Positions 35,232 through 44,407 of a DNA stretch of 64,000 nt are shown one piece after another (positions within the stretch are counted from its first letter, which is position 1; each line of letters begins with the position of its first letter). The notes under the pieces are model-generated. The model was not told the DNA's origin, made no database searches, and saw only the letters and a list, made by a program, of their open reading frames with translations. Where the stretch lies: contig NZ_REFC01000011.1 in assembly GCF_003688405.1 (NCBI RefSeq), positions 975,745-1,039,744 on the forward strand, read 5' to 3'. This stretch comes from Ulvibacter antarcticus (GTDB taxonomy: Bacteria; Bacteroidota; Bacteroidia; Flavobacteriales; Flavobacteriaceae). The position numbers and the translations under genes were made by a program.

Positions 35232-35324
35232 TTAATTATAATTAATTAAACCAAATATATGGTAATCTGTTGGCTAAGCGAAATAGTAACAAGTGATAAA
35301 TTATATTAGTTGTTATGGGTAATG
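35232..35324. other. Short spacer with ATAACAAC / GTTGG motifs
   Basis: On the minus strand, ATAACAAC follows the DUF4236 stop and CCAACAG precedes the MazG start. The same kind of TAACAA/GTTGG pair flanks other genes of this island. Confidence 0.35.
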
Positions 35325-36464
35325 CTATCTCACATTTTTTACGATTCCCGATTGCTTGATTAAGTTTTGATAATCTTTAAATGCCGTTGCAAACTCCTCC
35401 GAAAATTCATAATTACTAAATTCATATTCTTCATTCAGCCCTGTGTCTGTAGATAATTTAATTTCACCATACTTAACAACTGGAATTTGATAATTACCCT
35501 TAAAACGTTTATCAGGTGTTCCGTTCTTATTAACTTTTGCCCAAGTTTTACCTATTACTTTTGAATCTTTTGGAATAGTTCCAGTTTCGGTGAATCGAAC
35601 ACTACGATGATAAAAATTTAATTCTTCAAAGCCTATAATTGCAAATTTGTGTTTTGAGGAAAACATAACAATGAAATTAGGGTAAAAATATAAATCTGCT
35701 CCGTTCGCGTTTTGAAAACAAATGGACTCAAAATCGAATTTAATATCTGGTAGAGTTTTAAATCCAAACTTCACTTCCTTTTTCTTTACTAAAGTACCAG
35801 CCGAAGATCTTGATTTTACTGCGTCTTGTTGACTTGCAGTCGTTATATCCCATGTTTTATGGGATGTTGTCAATTTTTTGAAACTCTCTAAAAGGTGTTT
35901 ATATTTGAGTTCAAATTCTTCGTCGAAGTTGACATCAAGTTTTACGTAACAATTTTCAATTTGGGTTCTAAGTTGTGCAATGGCTTGTTTTTGTGCTGAA
36001 ATATCAATTTTAATTTTTTCAGGAATTCCTTTTTTAAAGAGGCCATAGATTAATATATAGCTCGCGATCAACTTTAATTTCGTCGAAGATAATTTAGCTT
36101 TTATTTTCAGTGATTCTTGATTTAGCTCTTTTCTTTGCTGGTGTGCCAAGAAAATTGAATCTTTGATTCCTTGCATATCCTGACTCGTAATCTCTTGAAC
36201 ATCTGCGCTTATTATTTCTTTTTCTGCATAAACATATTGTTCAGAATTATTTATTTGCTTTTGTGGTTTTGCGTAAATGCTTCCAGTTAGTTTTTGCCTT
36301 TGGTAAATTCCCGTTCCCGGAATCCCGGTGTTAAGATAACTTCCGGACTTGCCCATAGTTATATTTGCACCTCTAACTCCTATTGATGTGCTAATTCCAT
36401 TTTTACTCAAGTTCAAATGAACTCCAGGAATTATTTTAACTCTTCTTCGAAAACTCCAAGCCAT
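35325..36464 (-). CDS. DUF4236 domain protein
   Basis: A 379-residue protein. The first 60 residues match DUF4236: F-R-R-R-V-K-I-I-P-G-V-H-L-N-L-S-K-N-G-I-S-T-S then G-K-S-G-S-Y-L-N-T-G-I-P-G-T-G-I. A coiled-coil region (about 85-195) follows, then a beta-rich C terminus (about 215-360) with Y-F-Y-P-N-F-I-V-M-F. The role of DUF4236 is unknown. It occurs in mobile or defence contexts in many bacteria, consistent with its place here. It stands alone with gaps of about 90 and 260 bp on either side. Confidence 0.82.
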   Translation of the reverse strand: MAWSFRRRVKIIPGVHLNLSKNGISTSIGVRGANITMGKSGSYLNTGIPGTGIYQRQKLTGSIYAKPQKQINNSEQYVYAEKEIISADVQEITSQDMQGIKDSIFLAHQQRKELNQESLKIKAKLSSTKLKLIASYILIYGLFKKGIPEKIKIDISAQKQAIAQLRTQIENCYVKLDVNFDEEFELKYKHLLESFKKLTTSHKTWDITTASQQDAVKSRSSAGTLVKKKEVKFGFKTLPDIKFDFESICFQNANGADLYFYPNFIVMFSSKHKFAIIGFEELNFYHRSVRFTETGTIPKDSKVIGKTWAKVNKNGTPDKRFKGNYQIPVVKYGEIKLSTDTGLNEEYEFSNYEFSEEFATAFKDYQNLIKQSGIVKNVR

Positions 36465-36728
36465 ATTTTATAAGTTTTTCATTAACGGATTTTTTTCGCA
36501 CTACTAACAACTCGTTTGAATATGAATCCCAGATTCAGATAGGTCAAGAGGATTTAACAAGAGTTAATTCTTCAATTCTTAATGTCTGAAGCTGTATAAT
36601 CCCAATACTTCTAAATGAACGCAAGTTAGCTCGGTTTTAAAAGAACAAGAATGATTAATTTTTTCACTGAACATTATACTGTTTACGCAATAGTTATGAT
36701 TCTAATGTATTGTTGTATGTTGTTATAA
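36465..36728. other. Intergenic spacer in the accessory island
   Basis: No gene. On the minus strand TATAACAACATACAACAATAC follows the DUF1643 stop, and GAGTTGTTAGTAG lies shortly before the DUF4236 start. Apart from these GTTG/CAAC pieces nothing is recognised. Confidence 0.4.
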
Positions 36729-37196
36729 CTAGAAAATTATAAGTTCAAGATTTGATTTTAAATAAAGAGGATGTTTTGGGTGACCATACTTCGTTTTATC
36801 AATGCAGTATACTTTTCTATTTAGCATTTTAATTACTCGTTCATTTCGCATATGAAAATCTCCATTCACTCCCCAGGCTAAAACAACTTTATCAGCTTTA
36901 TTAGCGATTTCCATTATCCAAAAATCATTCTTTTTACCAATTGGTTCATCCACTTTAAGTAGTTCTTTAGGATAGGGTGTCCTAAAAGCGAATAAATTTG
37001 TCATATAAAATCCACCGTAGCCCCAGGATTTTGAAAACGATATACATCTTCTCATTGTTGGGTCATTAATATTTTCATTTGCGGTAGAAGGGTTTAAACC
37101 AATAATATTAACTATGGGTAAATTGCTATCCCAAATTCTCCACAATGCATATCTGTAAACTCTATCATCAGAAAATGTAGCACTTGAATCAATCAT
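36729..37196 (-). CDS. DUF1643 domain protein
   Basis: A 155-residue protein. Family features are Y-R-Y-A-L-W-R-I-W, the G-L-N-P-S-T-A-N-E motif near 33-41, D-P-T-M-R-R-C, T-N-L-F-A-F-R-T-P, and V-V-L-A-W-G. The G-L-N-P-S element resembles the core of uracil-DNA-glycosylase-like folds, so a base- or nucleotide-binding role is possible, but this is inference. Its start overlaps the upstream MazG-like gene by 8 bp, so they form a two-gene operon. Confidence 0.87.
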   Translation of the reverse strand: MIDSSATFSDDRVYRYALWRIWDSNLPIVNIIGLNPSTANENINDPTMRRCISFSKSWGYGGFYMTNLFAFRTPYPKELLKVDEPIGKKNDFWIMEIANKADKVVLAWGVNGDFHMRNERVIKMLNRKVYCIDKTKYGHPKHPLYLKSNLELIIF

Positions 37197-38073
37197 TCTT
37201 AAATGCTCTGTATTTAATTTGTCGCTTATTTAAATCTACGTCTATAATACCTCCTTTATTCTTGTAGGTTTCTCGCCAAAGACTATATCCAGTTATAATA
37301 GCTTCATTCCATAATTCATAAGTTGCATTAGAGACTTCTAAACTTCTGGTTATTCTTTCTATCCATTTTAGAAGATCAAATGGCACGTACTTTTCTCTAG
37401 TAAAATAATCTAGATCACTTGCCTGTTCATAAATCATTGCAGACACTGCTTCTTCTAGATTAGCTGCTCTTGCACCATCTTCAACTTCATCAATAACTGG
37501 ATTGTCTTTTCTTTTTCTACTCAAGAGCGACCTCATAACTGGGGACCATCCTAGTATTGTCATAAATGAAAGATGAATGACATCGTGAAATCTGTACCCA
37601 TCATCAGAAAATGAATTATCAGTAACTCTAGAACCTAATTGTATTGATCCTCCATCCTTTAAATCAATAGAAACTCTAACTTTTCCTCGATCATCTTCGT
37701 CAATTCTAAAACTTGTTTTTCTAGGTAATTGTTGATCGACGGGATATCCATCATCAAAAAGTTTTAAATTTGATTTTTTGTTACCCCATCTTTTATTACA
37801 TTTTTCAATATTGTCTAAAGCAACACTCTCTAATTCTAAATCTAGACAATTAGCTGCATTAGAAACATACCAAAGAATATCGCCCAATTTTTCGGCCATT
37901 TTTTTATTATGCTCAACTTCGTTAATATTTTGATGTCTACCTTTTTCATCAAATAGCCTAGACAACATGCCGATAGTTTCAGTTAAATTCCATATTGAAC
38001 TAGTTAATGACCTTTCTATATCTACAAATTGATTAGTAAGTTTAGACTTTTCTTGATATTCATTAAATTTCAT
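37189..38073 (-). CDS. MazG-like pyrophosphohydrolase-related protein, two domains
   Basis: A 294-residue protein with an N-terminal MazG-type helical domain. The second helix E-K-L-G-D-I-L-W-Y-V-S-N-A-A (about 71-84) keeps E-x-x-D. The first helix reads T-E-T-I-G-M-L-S-R and has only one of the two expected glutamates, so activity may be altered. The C-terminal part (about 115-280) also contains H-D-V-I-H-L-S-F-M and E-E-A-V-S-A-M-I-Y-E, a second helical unit seen in this longer family. It is followed by DUF1643 with an 8 bp overlap. Confidence 0.8.
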   Translation of the reverse strand: MKFNEYQEKSKLTNQFVDIERSLTSSIWNLTETIGMLSRLFDEKGRHQNINEVEHNKKMAEKLGDILWYVSNAANCLDLELESVALDNIEKCNKRWGNKKSNLKLFDDGYPVDQQLPRKTSFRIDEDDRGKVRVSIDLKDGGSIQLGSRVTDNSFSDDGYRFHDVIHLSFMTILGWSPVMRSLLSRKRKDNPVIDEVEDGARAANLEEAVSAMIYEQASDLDYFTREKYVPFDLLKWIERITRSLEVSNATYELWNEAIITGYSLWRETYKNKGGIIDVDLNKRQIKYRAFKND

Positions 38074-38121
38074 AATTAAATAGTTTTAAGTTTATACTCT
38101 TCAATGATATACAACGGTTAA

Positions 38122-38190
38122 GCAAAATAATCGTGGCACTTGGTTCAGCAAACATCATACTTTTCAGCTCAAAGGCCACGATAATTATGC
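38122..38190. repeat. Imperfect 16-nt inverted repeat between hamB and the MazG-like gene
   Basis: Arms GCAAAATAATCGTGGC (38122-38137) and GCCACGATAATTATGC (38175-38190) pair at 14 of 16 positions around a 37-base loop. The flanks are ACAACGG on one side and GTGTTGGCC on the other, so the outer layer is also inverted. It could act as a terminator-like structure or a cassette boundary. Confidence 0.6.
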
Positions 38191-38211
38191 AGTGTTGGCC
38201 ATTCGTTATTT

Positions 38212-40320
38212 TTACTGTTGGGTATTAGTTATTTTTATTCCATCAAAAAAATAGTCTAATATATATTTATCAAACTCGTCTAAATTATTTGTCCTTTCTA
38301 TGGTCATTTCTTTTCCAATCTCATTTAGATGTTCAACTACACTATGAATTGTCAATTCGCTATTGTAGAAATCAATAACATTCGATTCGTGTAGTTTTTT
38401 TGATATCATTCTTGGTAAACCATATTCCTCTAACTGAAATACCACCTTTGGAAGAAAAGCGTTAGAACACCACTTTATAAATTTAGATATATCATATTGT
38501 TTGTCCTTTAAAATTCTTTTTTGCAAGGTGTTTAAGTCGTTCAATAGGGCTGAAAATTTGTAAGTTACATTTCTTTCCAAAAGAAAGAATTTATCAATAC
38601 CTACGTCATAATCTTCAAGCTCTTTTAATAATTTGGGAATTGATTTACTCCAATTATATGCCATAATCTTTATAAATTCAACAAAAGTCTTATAACCTGT
38701 ATCCCAATTTCCTGGTTGCAATTTTAAAATCTTGTACAACAGCCTATCCCAATCTTGAGGTTTAAATTCATTTAAATAATATAATCCATTCCACTCAGTG
38801 GGATTCCTTGTTAAGTCAATTGCGATTGTTTTGATTAGTTCATAATTACTAGATTGAAATGCAGATTCGGCTTTTAGTTCTTCATAAACTTGGAAGCCTA
38901 TAAGGTCACACATTTCATCATTGTAAATTTTCAATTTTGCCACTTGTTCCTTAGTCAGCAAACCTTCATATTTCGTATCATCTAAATCTCCCAATATTTC
39001 ATCTGGGAACGGAATGTCTAGTTGAGTTTGACTTTCTATTGGCGGCACTTCTAGAATGTATATTTTGCCAATAAAATGTTTGAACATCCTGCCACCTCGC
39101 CCAATAATATTTTTATACGTGAAATCGTCTAGTTTTGCACTTCCTTTTCTATTTCGCCATATTATTACATTTTCCGCAGAAGTATTAACACCTTCTATAA
39201 TTGAGGATGTCGAAATCAAGTTACGAATTCCCGTTTCTTCTTCAAACAGCTTTACTTGGATTTGACTTAATGAACGGTGTAATCTACCATTATGAACACC
39301 TATTTCGCGACTAATTAACTTTGTTAAACTCCAATTGACGTCATAGTTTTTAGCAAGCCACTGTGCGAACATTTCAAGAAGTTCATTTTGTACTGGTTCG
39401 TATGTATCAAGAAAAAGGTAAGTTAAACTGTCTATATTGGAATATGTACCTGCATAAATCAAAGATTTACCTCTGTTTTTGGAAAGGATTTCTAATAGTT
39501 TTACGCTCTTTTCCTCGTTGTTATTTATTTGATCATATAGTTCATGTTTCTCTAAAAAAACAGTATTAAAATCAAGTCTGATAAATTCCATGTCTTCTGT
39601 AAATGGATTGCTATCTATAGACGTGATATTTGGAGCGAGATAATATTTTTGATTAGATTTTGCACCAAGTCTTATCATTGCTCTGATTAAACTTGGTGAT
39701 CTTTCTTTATCAAACTTGCTACTGGCTTTATAGAATTCATCAACAATCATTATATCAAATGATTCCACAATATTTATGTAATTCATTGCTCTTTCCTGCG
39801 GAAAAATAAAAATATTCTTATCTGACAATTCAACATCAGAGGTAGTTATTATTTTGTATTCGTGAGCAAATTTTTTATAGAGTCTTCTTCTAGTTTCATC
39901 GGTTAATGCTAAAGTAGGTACAATAATTAAAACATTGTGTGGTTTTTTGATTTTGATATAAGCATCAATTACAAAACTTTTTCCAAAACTGGTTGGTGCA
40001 CTTACAGCAATATTTTTTCCTTCTAATAAGCTTTTGAGTAAAAAGGATTGCTCTCTATGGAGTGTTAATGGCTTTTCTTCGCCTACATCAACTTTAAAGG
40101 CATTATAAATGAATCTCTCTTCCCAATTTGATGTTTCTGGGTCCAAATAAGGAAAAAGTCCTGTTTCTCTAATTAAATGGTTTACTAATGGGTTGTAAGC
40201 TAATTCATTAGTGCTGTGGTAATCCAATAATTTAATAAGTTCTTGTCTAGCCTCGTTTTCTTGATTACCTATTAGAAGCTCGTTAATTATATGGCAACGG
40301 TCAAATACTTGTTCTTGCAT
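38212..40320 (-). CDS. hamB: Hachiman defence helicase HamB
   Basis: A 702-residue SF2 helicase. Walker A is A-P-T-S-F-G-K-S (108-115), the DExx box is I-M-I-V-D-E-F-Y (D194, E195), motif III-like L-A-P-N-I-T-S-I follows, and motif VI is I-I-G-R-G-G-R-M. This arrangement, together with the HamA partner 2 bp upstream, identifies Hachiman, an anti-phage system in which HamB patrols DNA and releases HamA nuclease. The gene order (hamA then hamB) and lengths agree with the type. Nothing looks truncated. Confidence 0.9.
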   Translation of the reverse strand: MQEQVFDRCHIINELLIGNQENEARQELIKLLDYHSTNELAYNPLVNHLIRETGLFPYLDPETSNWEERFIYNAFKVDVGEEKPLTLHREQSFLLKSLLEGKNIAVSAPTSFGKSFVIDAYIKIKKPHNVLIIVPTLALTDETRRRLYKKFAHEYKIITTSDVELSDKNIFIFPQERAMNYINIVESFDIMIVDEFYKASSKFDKERSPSLIRAMIRLGAKSNQKYYLAPNITSIDSNPFTEDMEFIRLDFNTVFLEKHELYDQINNNEEKSVKLLEILSKNRGKSLIYAGTYSNIDSLTYLFLDTYEPVQNELLEMFAQWLAKNYDVNWSLTKLISREIGVHNGRLHRSLSQIQVKLFEEETGIRNLISTSSIIEGVNTSAENVIIWRNRKGSAKLDDFTYKNIIGRGGRMFKHFIGKIYILEVPPIESQTQLDIPFPDEILGDLDDTKYEGLLTKEQVAKLKIYNDEMCDLIGFQVYEELKAESAFQSSNYELIKTIAIDLTRNPTEWNGLYYLNEFKPQDWDRLLYKILKLQPGNWDTGYKTFVEFIKIMAYNWSKSIPKLLKELEDYDVGIDKFFLLERNVTYKFSALLNDLNTLQKRILKDKQYDISKFIKWCSNAFLPKVVFQLEEYGLPRMISKKLHESNVIDFYNSELTIHSVVEHLNEIGKEMTIERTNNLDEFDKYILDYFFDGIKITNTQQ

Positions 40321-40322
40321 AT

Positions 40323-41243
40323 CTAATCTCTATAAGCTTTTGCTATTTGAATAAATTTTTCCACGATTTTATCCTTGTCCGCAACCGGAAAAAGGATTAT
40401 ATGAAATTTAATTTTCTCGTATAAATGTACATCTGAACATTTATGAATTTGTTTTTTGAAATATTGTGTTGCTCTCTCTTTGTGATAATCAATAATGTCT
40501 TGCTTATATTCGGCTGTCAAATCTGTCTCTAATTTAGTTTGCTCGCATTCATATAATAGTAAAATTGGAATATTTAGAATTGGTTTTATTTTATCGATTG
40601 ATACATCTTGCGAAAGACTTGCTTTAATTTTAGATCTTAAATCATTAGAAATCTCGTCAAAATCATTGATGTCGCTTAGATTAGTAATTATACTATTCTC
40701 TTTTTTGATCTTCGCTAAACTTACAGAGTCCTTTACAGAGGCGACAATTTTGTCCAATCGAGCATTTTCAATAGTGTTATAAAATTTGGATTCTCCAAAC
40801 CAAAGTGAAAATGAATCTTCTGATTCTACGACAATGTGAACACTATCAGAACCTTTAGCTTCATCTCCTGTATTTTGCTTATAAAAAATTTTCGGTACAA
40901 TTGGAAGTGCAGAGTAGTGGTCCTTCATTATGCCATAAAGTACAATTTCAGCGATTTCACTACCTCTTCCTATTGCATCTAATGATTCGACTAGACGTAG
41001 TTTTTTGGCAGATTCTGTAAGAATTGAACCTGCACCATCATTCAACAAAGCTTGTCTTTCGTTTAGGCTTAATGCGGTTTCTTTAATATTATCCCAAACA
41101 TAATTTTGAAATTTTTCATATCTCCATTCTCCGTTTTCGAAGTCATTGATTATCCCAAGAACTGATTTGTTGTTAGTTGGACTTAAAGTATCGTCTAACT
41201 TCACGTCATCAAATATGTTATTTACTATAATTTCAAACTTCAT
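40323..41243 (-). CDS. hamA: Hachiman defence nuclease HamA (DUF1837)
   Basis: A 306-residue DUF1837 protein. The nuclease core is visible: G-R-G-S-E-I-A-E (92-99), K-G-S-D-S-V-H (130-136, D133) and F-G-E-S-K-F-Y (E151-x-K153), a PD-(D/E)xK type site. In known Hachiman systems HamA degrades DNA when HamB is activated during phage infection. It starts the two-gene unit, and only 2 bp separate it from hamB. The upstream region has ATAAACG / CAGTTGG type boundary motifs. Confidence 0.92.
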   Translation of the reverse strand: MKFEIIVNNIFDDVKLDDTLSPTNNKSVLGIINDFENGEWRYEKFQNYVWDNIKETALSLNERQALLNDGAGSILTESAKKLRLVESLDAIGRGSEIAEIVLYGIMKDHYSALPIVPKIFYKQNTGDEAKGSDSVHIVVESEDSFSLWFGESKFYNTIENARLDKIVASVKDSVSLAKIKKENSIITNLSDINDFDEISNDLRSKIKASLSQDVSIDKIKPILNIPILLLYECEQTKLETDLTAEYKQDIIDYHKERATQYFKKQIHKCSDVHLYEKIKFHIILFPVADKDKIVEKFIQIAKAYRD

Positions 41244-41382
41244 TCTCGATTATTTTAATGATGTCCAACTGCGGATATCGTTTATAACGGTATCAATATC
41301 CCTAGAGTTCTTATAAAATATCCACTAGTATTTCGTCCCAAGGTATATTACAACAAATATGTTATTCTTTATTATTAAAATC

Positions 41383-41619
41383 TTAATCTTCCCACCCACA
41401 CAAGGTTCTTCCAATCTGTTTGGCATCTGATAACGTTACCGCATAAATATCGGTAGAGCAATTAGATAAACCCCTGCAGTTTTTGGCGTAATGATATTTT
41501 TTACTATAATTTCCTTTACAGATATAAACGTCTGAAACGGAAATAGTAAACCCCGATATAAAAAAGCTCAGAGTAGCAAGGCTGGTTAAAAGTAATGGGG
41601 TGGGAGTTGATGTTTTCAT
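41383..41619 (-). CDS. Small secreted Cys/His protein (Ada-like metal-binding motif)
   Basis: A 78-residue protein with an N-terminal hydrophobic signal (to about residue 28). The mature part follows H-Y-A-K-N-C-R-G-L then D-A-K-Q-I-G-R-T-L-C-G, the H-x(4)-C-R-x-L ... D-A-x(3)-G-x(3)-C pattern that resembles small Ada-type metal-binding domains. It is the last gene behind the nuclease and vWA operon, and a similar motif occurs in the first gene of that operon (45183). Function unknown. Confidence 0.7.
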   Translation of the reverse strand: MKTSTPTPLLLTSLATLSFFISGFTISVSDVYICKGNYSKKYHYAKNCRGLSNCSTDIYAVTLSDAKQIGRTLCGWED

Positions 41620-41667
41620 AATGGTATTTACAATGGTTCAATTTACTTATTTGGAGTGGGATTATTA

Positions 41668-42180
41668 TTAAGGGTTATTACGTAGTTTTTTACTTTTCTT
41701 CTTTTTGGATCGCCATTCCCAAGGAGGGATTGAAGATGGGTCTTGCCATAAACCAATCTTTTCGTTTCGGGCATGATCTTCTAATTCTTGTAATAGGGTA
41801 TCTTTCGAGTACTTTACAAAATGCCATGCCAATCCATTACGTAATAGTTCCTCATTTAATACCAAAGAATCATTATAATGTACTTTGGCGATCAACCGGC
41901 CATATCGATCGGTACTGGCAACTTCTACTATAATGTTCTTTCCAAAAACGGCATCCGATGTAAACTGTTTGGCCCGTTTGGAAAAAGCTTGTTTTTTCTC
42001 GGGACAGTCAATACTCGCTATGCGAATACGATGAATTATTGAATCTATTGTCATAAGCTTAAAAGTATCTCCGTCTGTGATGGCAATTACTTTGCCTGAT
42101 AATACCTGAGAATAACTGTTCCATCCAATTAAAAAAAGTAAAATTAATGAGAGTAACGTACTACTTTTAAAGTTGATCAT
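41668..42180 (-). CDS. Secreted thermonuclease-like (SNase) protein
   Basis: A 170-residue staphylococcal-nuclease-fold protein with a signal peptide (hydrophobic to about 22, likely cut after S-Y-S-Q). Key residues are present: D-G-D-T-F (metal site, near 36), H-R-I-R-I-A-S-I-D-C-P-E (catalytic Arg), and D-R-Y-G-R (second Arg), followed by L-L-R-N-G-L-A-W and G-L-W. It would hydrolyse nucleic acids in the periplasm or outside. It lies 26 bp after the vWA lipoprotein gene and 48 bp before the small Cys protein. Confidence 0.9.
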   Translation of the reverse strand: MINFKSSTLLSLILLFLIGWNSYSQVLSGKVIAITDGDTFKLMTIDSIIHRIRIASIDCPEKKQAFSKRAKQFTSDAVFGKNIIVEVASTDRYGRLIAKVHYNDSLVLNEELLRNGLAWHFVKYSKDTLLQELEDHARNEKIGLWQDPSSIPPWEWRSKKKKSKKLRNNP

Positions 42181-42206
42181 TTAATAGATAATCTAATTTG
42201 GTTCGG

Positions 42207-43130
42207 TTAATTTAGAATAAAATCCTTGATCACCTTGCTAACATTTGAAGATATATCAGAATTTTTTACTTTATATTTTTTTACACCCATATCTGAGAGC
42301 CAATTTGTCCAATAGGTTTCTATGATGTCAAGGGTATATGGGTTTTCAGGATTAACACTATTCACTCCTAAAACCAGCACCTCTAGATTCTCTAATCCCT
42401 CGTTAGCTTTTATGAAGCCTAATTTATTATTCTCAATTTTTTTCTTCCAATTTGAATTGTTCAAATTCAGTTTTTTGAGTGATATTGGTGTTAAATAAGA
42501 TGTATGGTTTTTTTCATTCATCTCAGTTTTGTCATAATACATGTAGCCATCTGTCAATACTATAAGGATATTTCTATGACAATCAGATATTGAATAGTCT
42601 TTTACATCATCTTTAAAAAATCTCCATATATCAGAACCAGGGTAATCCTCAGGTTTTGTGGCATCCTGTTTCGCTAACTTGTAAAGTATTATGGGTTTTT
42701 TTCGGTACAACTCTTCAGTTAAGGAAATTTGAGCCTTCGGAGAATTTTTTGTGAACTGTATTTGCAAGTCTTTCGCTATTTCATTAATTTTTCCATTGCT
42801 AGGTTCAGGATTAAAAAAAAGCTGCATTCTATCTTGCAAAAGAATAAGCTTCTTTGATTTAATATGCGCTATAAATGTTTCAGCAATGCTGCTAAGATAA
42901 GCAGTATCTTTTTCAACAATTCTCTCATCAATAATTCGATCAGACAAATCTAAAAGTATACTTATGTTAAGATTATTTTGTTTGTTTTCAGCAATGTATT
43001 TTGGACAATCAAGGGAAATTGCTGTTTTAACATTAAGTAGCGACTTGTCAACTTTTTTTTCCGTCTTATCTTCCTGACATCCTATAATGAGGAATAAAAA
43101 AAAATAGAATAGTAGGGTTTGTATTTTCAT
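42207..43130 (-). CDS. vWA-like lipoprotein
   Basis: A 307-residue lipoprotein (signal then L-I-I-G-C-Q-E-D). The mature protein has the outline of a von Willebrand factor A domain: N-I-S-I-L-L-D-L-S-D-R-I near 53-63 (MIDAS-like D-x-S-x), then N-I-L-I-V-L-T-D-G-Y near 190-199, and L-E-V-L-V-L-G-V-N. Insertions between are longer than usual. It lies 2 bp after the coiled-coil membrane protein gene, so both are probably translated together. A role in assembling or sensing an envelope complex is inference. Confidence 0.78.
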   Translation of the reverse strand: MKIQTLLFYFFLFLIIGCQEDKTEKKVDKSLLNVKTAISLDCPKYIAENKQNNLNISILLDLSDRIIDERIVEKDTAYLSSIAETFIAHIKSKKLILLQDRMQLFFNPEPSNGKINEIAKDLQIQFTKNSPKAQISLTEELYRKKPIILYKLAKQDATKPEDYPGSDIWRFFKDDVKDYSISDCHRNILIVLTDGYMYYDKTEMNEKNHTSYLTPISLKKLNLNNSNWKKKIENNKLGFIKANEGLENLEVLVLGVNSVNPENPYTLDIIETYWTNWLSDMGVKKYKVKNSDISSNVSKVIKDFILN

Positions 43131-43132
43131 AA

Positions 43133-44398
43133 TTACAGTGTTTTTCGATAAACTTTATTTTGATAATCATCTGTGTCAAGATCAAGTTTTTTAACATGAT
43201 TATCGTAGACCATTCTGGATTCAGATAAGTACTGATTGGTCTCGTCATGACCAAGGGCGATTTTTGATGATATACACTCCTGCCAGCCCTGCAGATATTC
43301 TGCGGATAATGCTTTGTAGTTTCTAATAGGTAAAATAAAGCCGTCAATAATATTTTCTAGCTCCGTACATCTAACTTTGATTTCATCCATGAATTTTTCT
43401 AGTGACAAGACTAGATCCTTTTGTTTACTATAAATATTGTTCAAATTTGATATATCATCTTCTATAGATTGAATAAACGATGCAACTTTATCTCTGTCAG
43501 CATGTTCTTTCATAACAAAATCGAAAACAAGTCCCCATATGATATAGGAAATGAATCCAGCAAAAATGATTACCCAAAAACTAGGACTTTGAAATGCCAC
43601 AGCAATAGCATATGCTGGGTCTTCAAATGTTTTGTTTAGGTTGTATAATTTCTCATCAATTAAATAAGCTAGAAGGGCATCAAAAAGGAATGTAACAGCA
43701 AATAACATAGCTACCTTAATGATATTCATTATGCTTTTTGTATGTTGAAACATATGAATCAGATATCCTAAACCAAAAAAGACAAATGGAATAAAAAGTA
43801 TAAATCCCAACTCTAATGGTCCTGCCGCATATGCTTCTTGCAATGCTTTGGGGTAAAACATACCACCAAATAGCTCTGTTGCGGGGTTAAATGTTCTAAA
43901 GAATGCAGAAAAGGAAGTGGATATATAAAAGATAAAAATGTAGATGCTTAAAAACGCTAGAAGGGTAAAACCAACCCAGAATTTAGCAGAAGATCGTTTG
44001 TCTACCGGGATTCCAAAATCAGATGGATTTCTTCTAACTTTTATAATATCTTTTTTTAATGTTTCAATTTTTGTTTCAATTTCACTCAAATTCTCTTTTT
44101 CCCTGCCGAGTTCGTCATTCTTATTTAAAAGTGTAGTTTTATTACCCTTTAATTCAGTAATATAAGGCTGTTTAAGTTTTGTTTGTTCATGGTCTTCTTC
44201 CTTACATTTATTCTCAAACTTATAGTAAATGGCATCTAAATTAGTTTTTAAATTCTCTGGTCTACCTTGACAAGATTTTGAGGAATTGTGACCGTCTTGA
44301 TGAAAAGTTTTTCTCTGTTCATCGAGGGTTCCAGTGTTTGACGTATTCTCAACATCCTTTTTTGATTTTATTTGCGTCAGATTTTTTAGAATTCCCAT
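43133..44398 (-). CDS. Coiled-coil multi-pass membrane protein
   Basis: A 421-residue protein. Residues about 45-120 form a charged coiled coil. Hydrophobic segments occur near 139-160, 192-215, 226-250 and 268-290. A C-terminal helical cytoplasmic or periplasmic region (about 300-410) is again coiled-coil-like. This plan (coiled coil, four TM, coiled coil) fits a membrane scaffold. No family is recognised. It is the fourth gene of a tight operon, between a TerB-like gene (9 bp) and the vWA lipoprotein gene (2 bp). Confidence 0.75.
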   Translation of the reverse strand: MGILKNLTQIKSKKDVENTSNTGTLDEQRKTFHQDGHNSSKSCQGRPENLKTNLDAIYYKFENKCKEEDHEQTKLKQPYITELKGNKTTLLNKNDELGREKENLSEIETKIETLKKDIIKVRRNPSDFGIPVDKRSSAKFWVGFTLLAFLSIYIFIFYISTSFSAFFRTFNPATELFGGMFYPKALQEAYAAGPLELGFILFIPFVFFGLGYLIHMFQHTKSIMNIIKVAMLFAVTFLFDALLAYLIDEKLYNLNKTFEDPAYAIAVAFQSPSFWVIIFAGFISYIIWGLVFDFVMKEHADRDKVASFIQSIEDDISNLNNIYSKQKDLVLSLEKFMDEIKVRCTELENIIDGFILPIRNYKALSAEYLQGWQECISSKIALGHDETNQYLSESRMVYDNHVKKLDLDTDDYQNKVYRKTL

Positions 44399-44407
44399 AC
44401 GTATATT

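Noticed and set aside
38122..38190. Inverted repeat as a true integron attC site
   Set aside because: The flanks do not match RYYYAAC/GTRRRRY well, and no integron integrase is in the window; kept only as a structural repeat.
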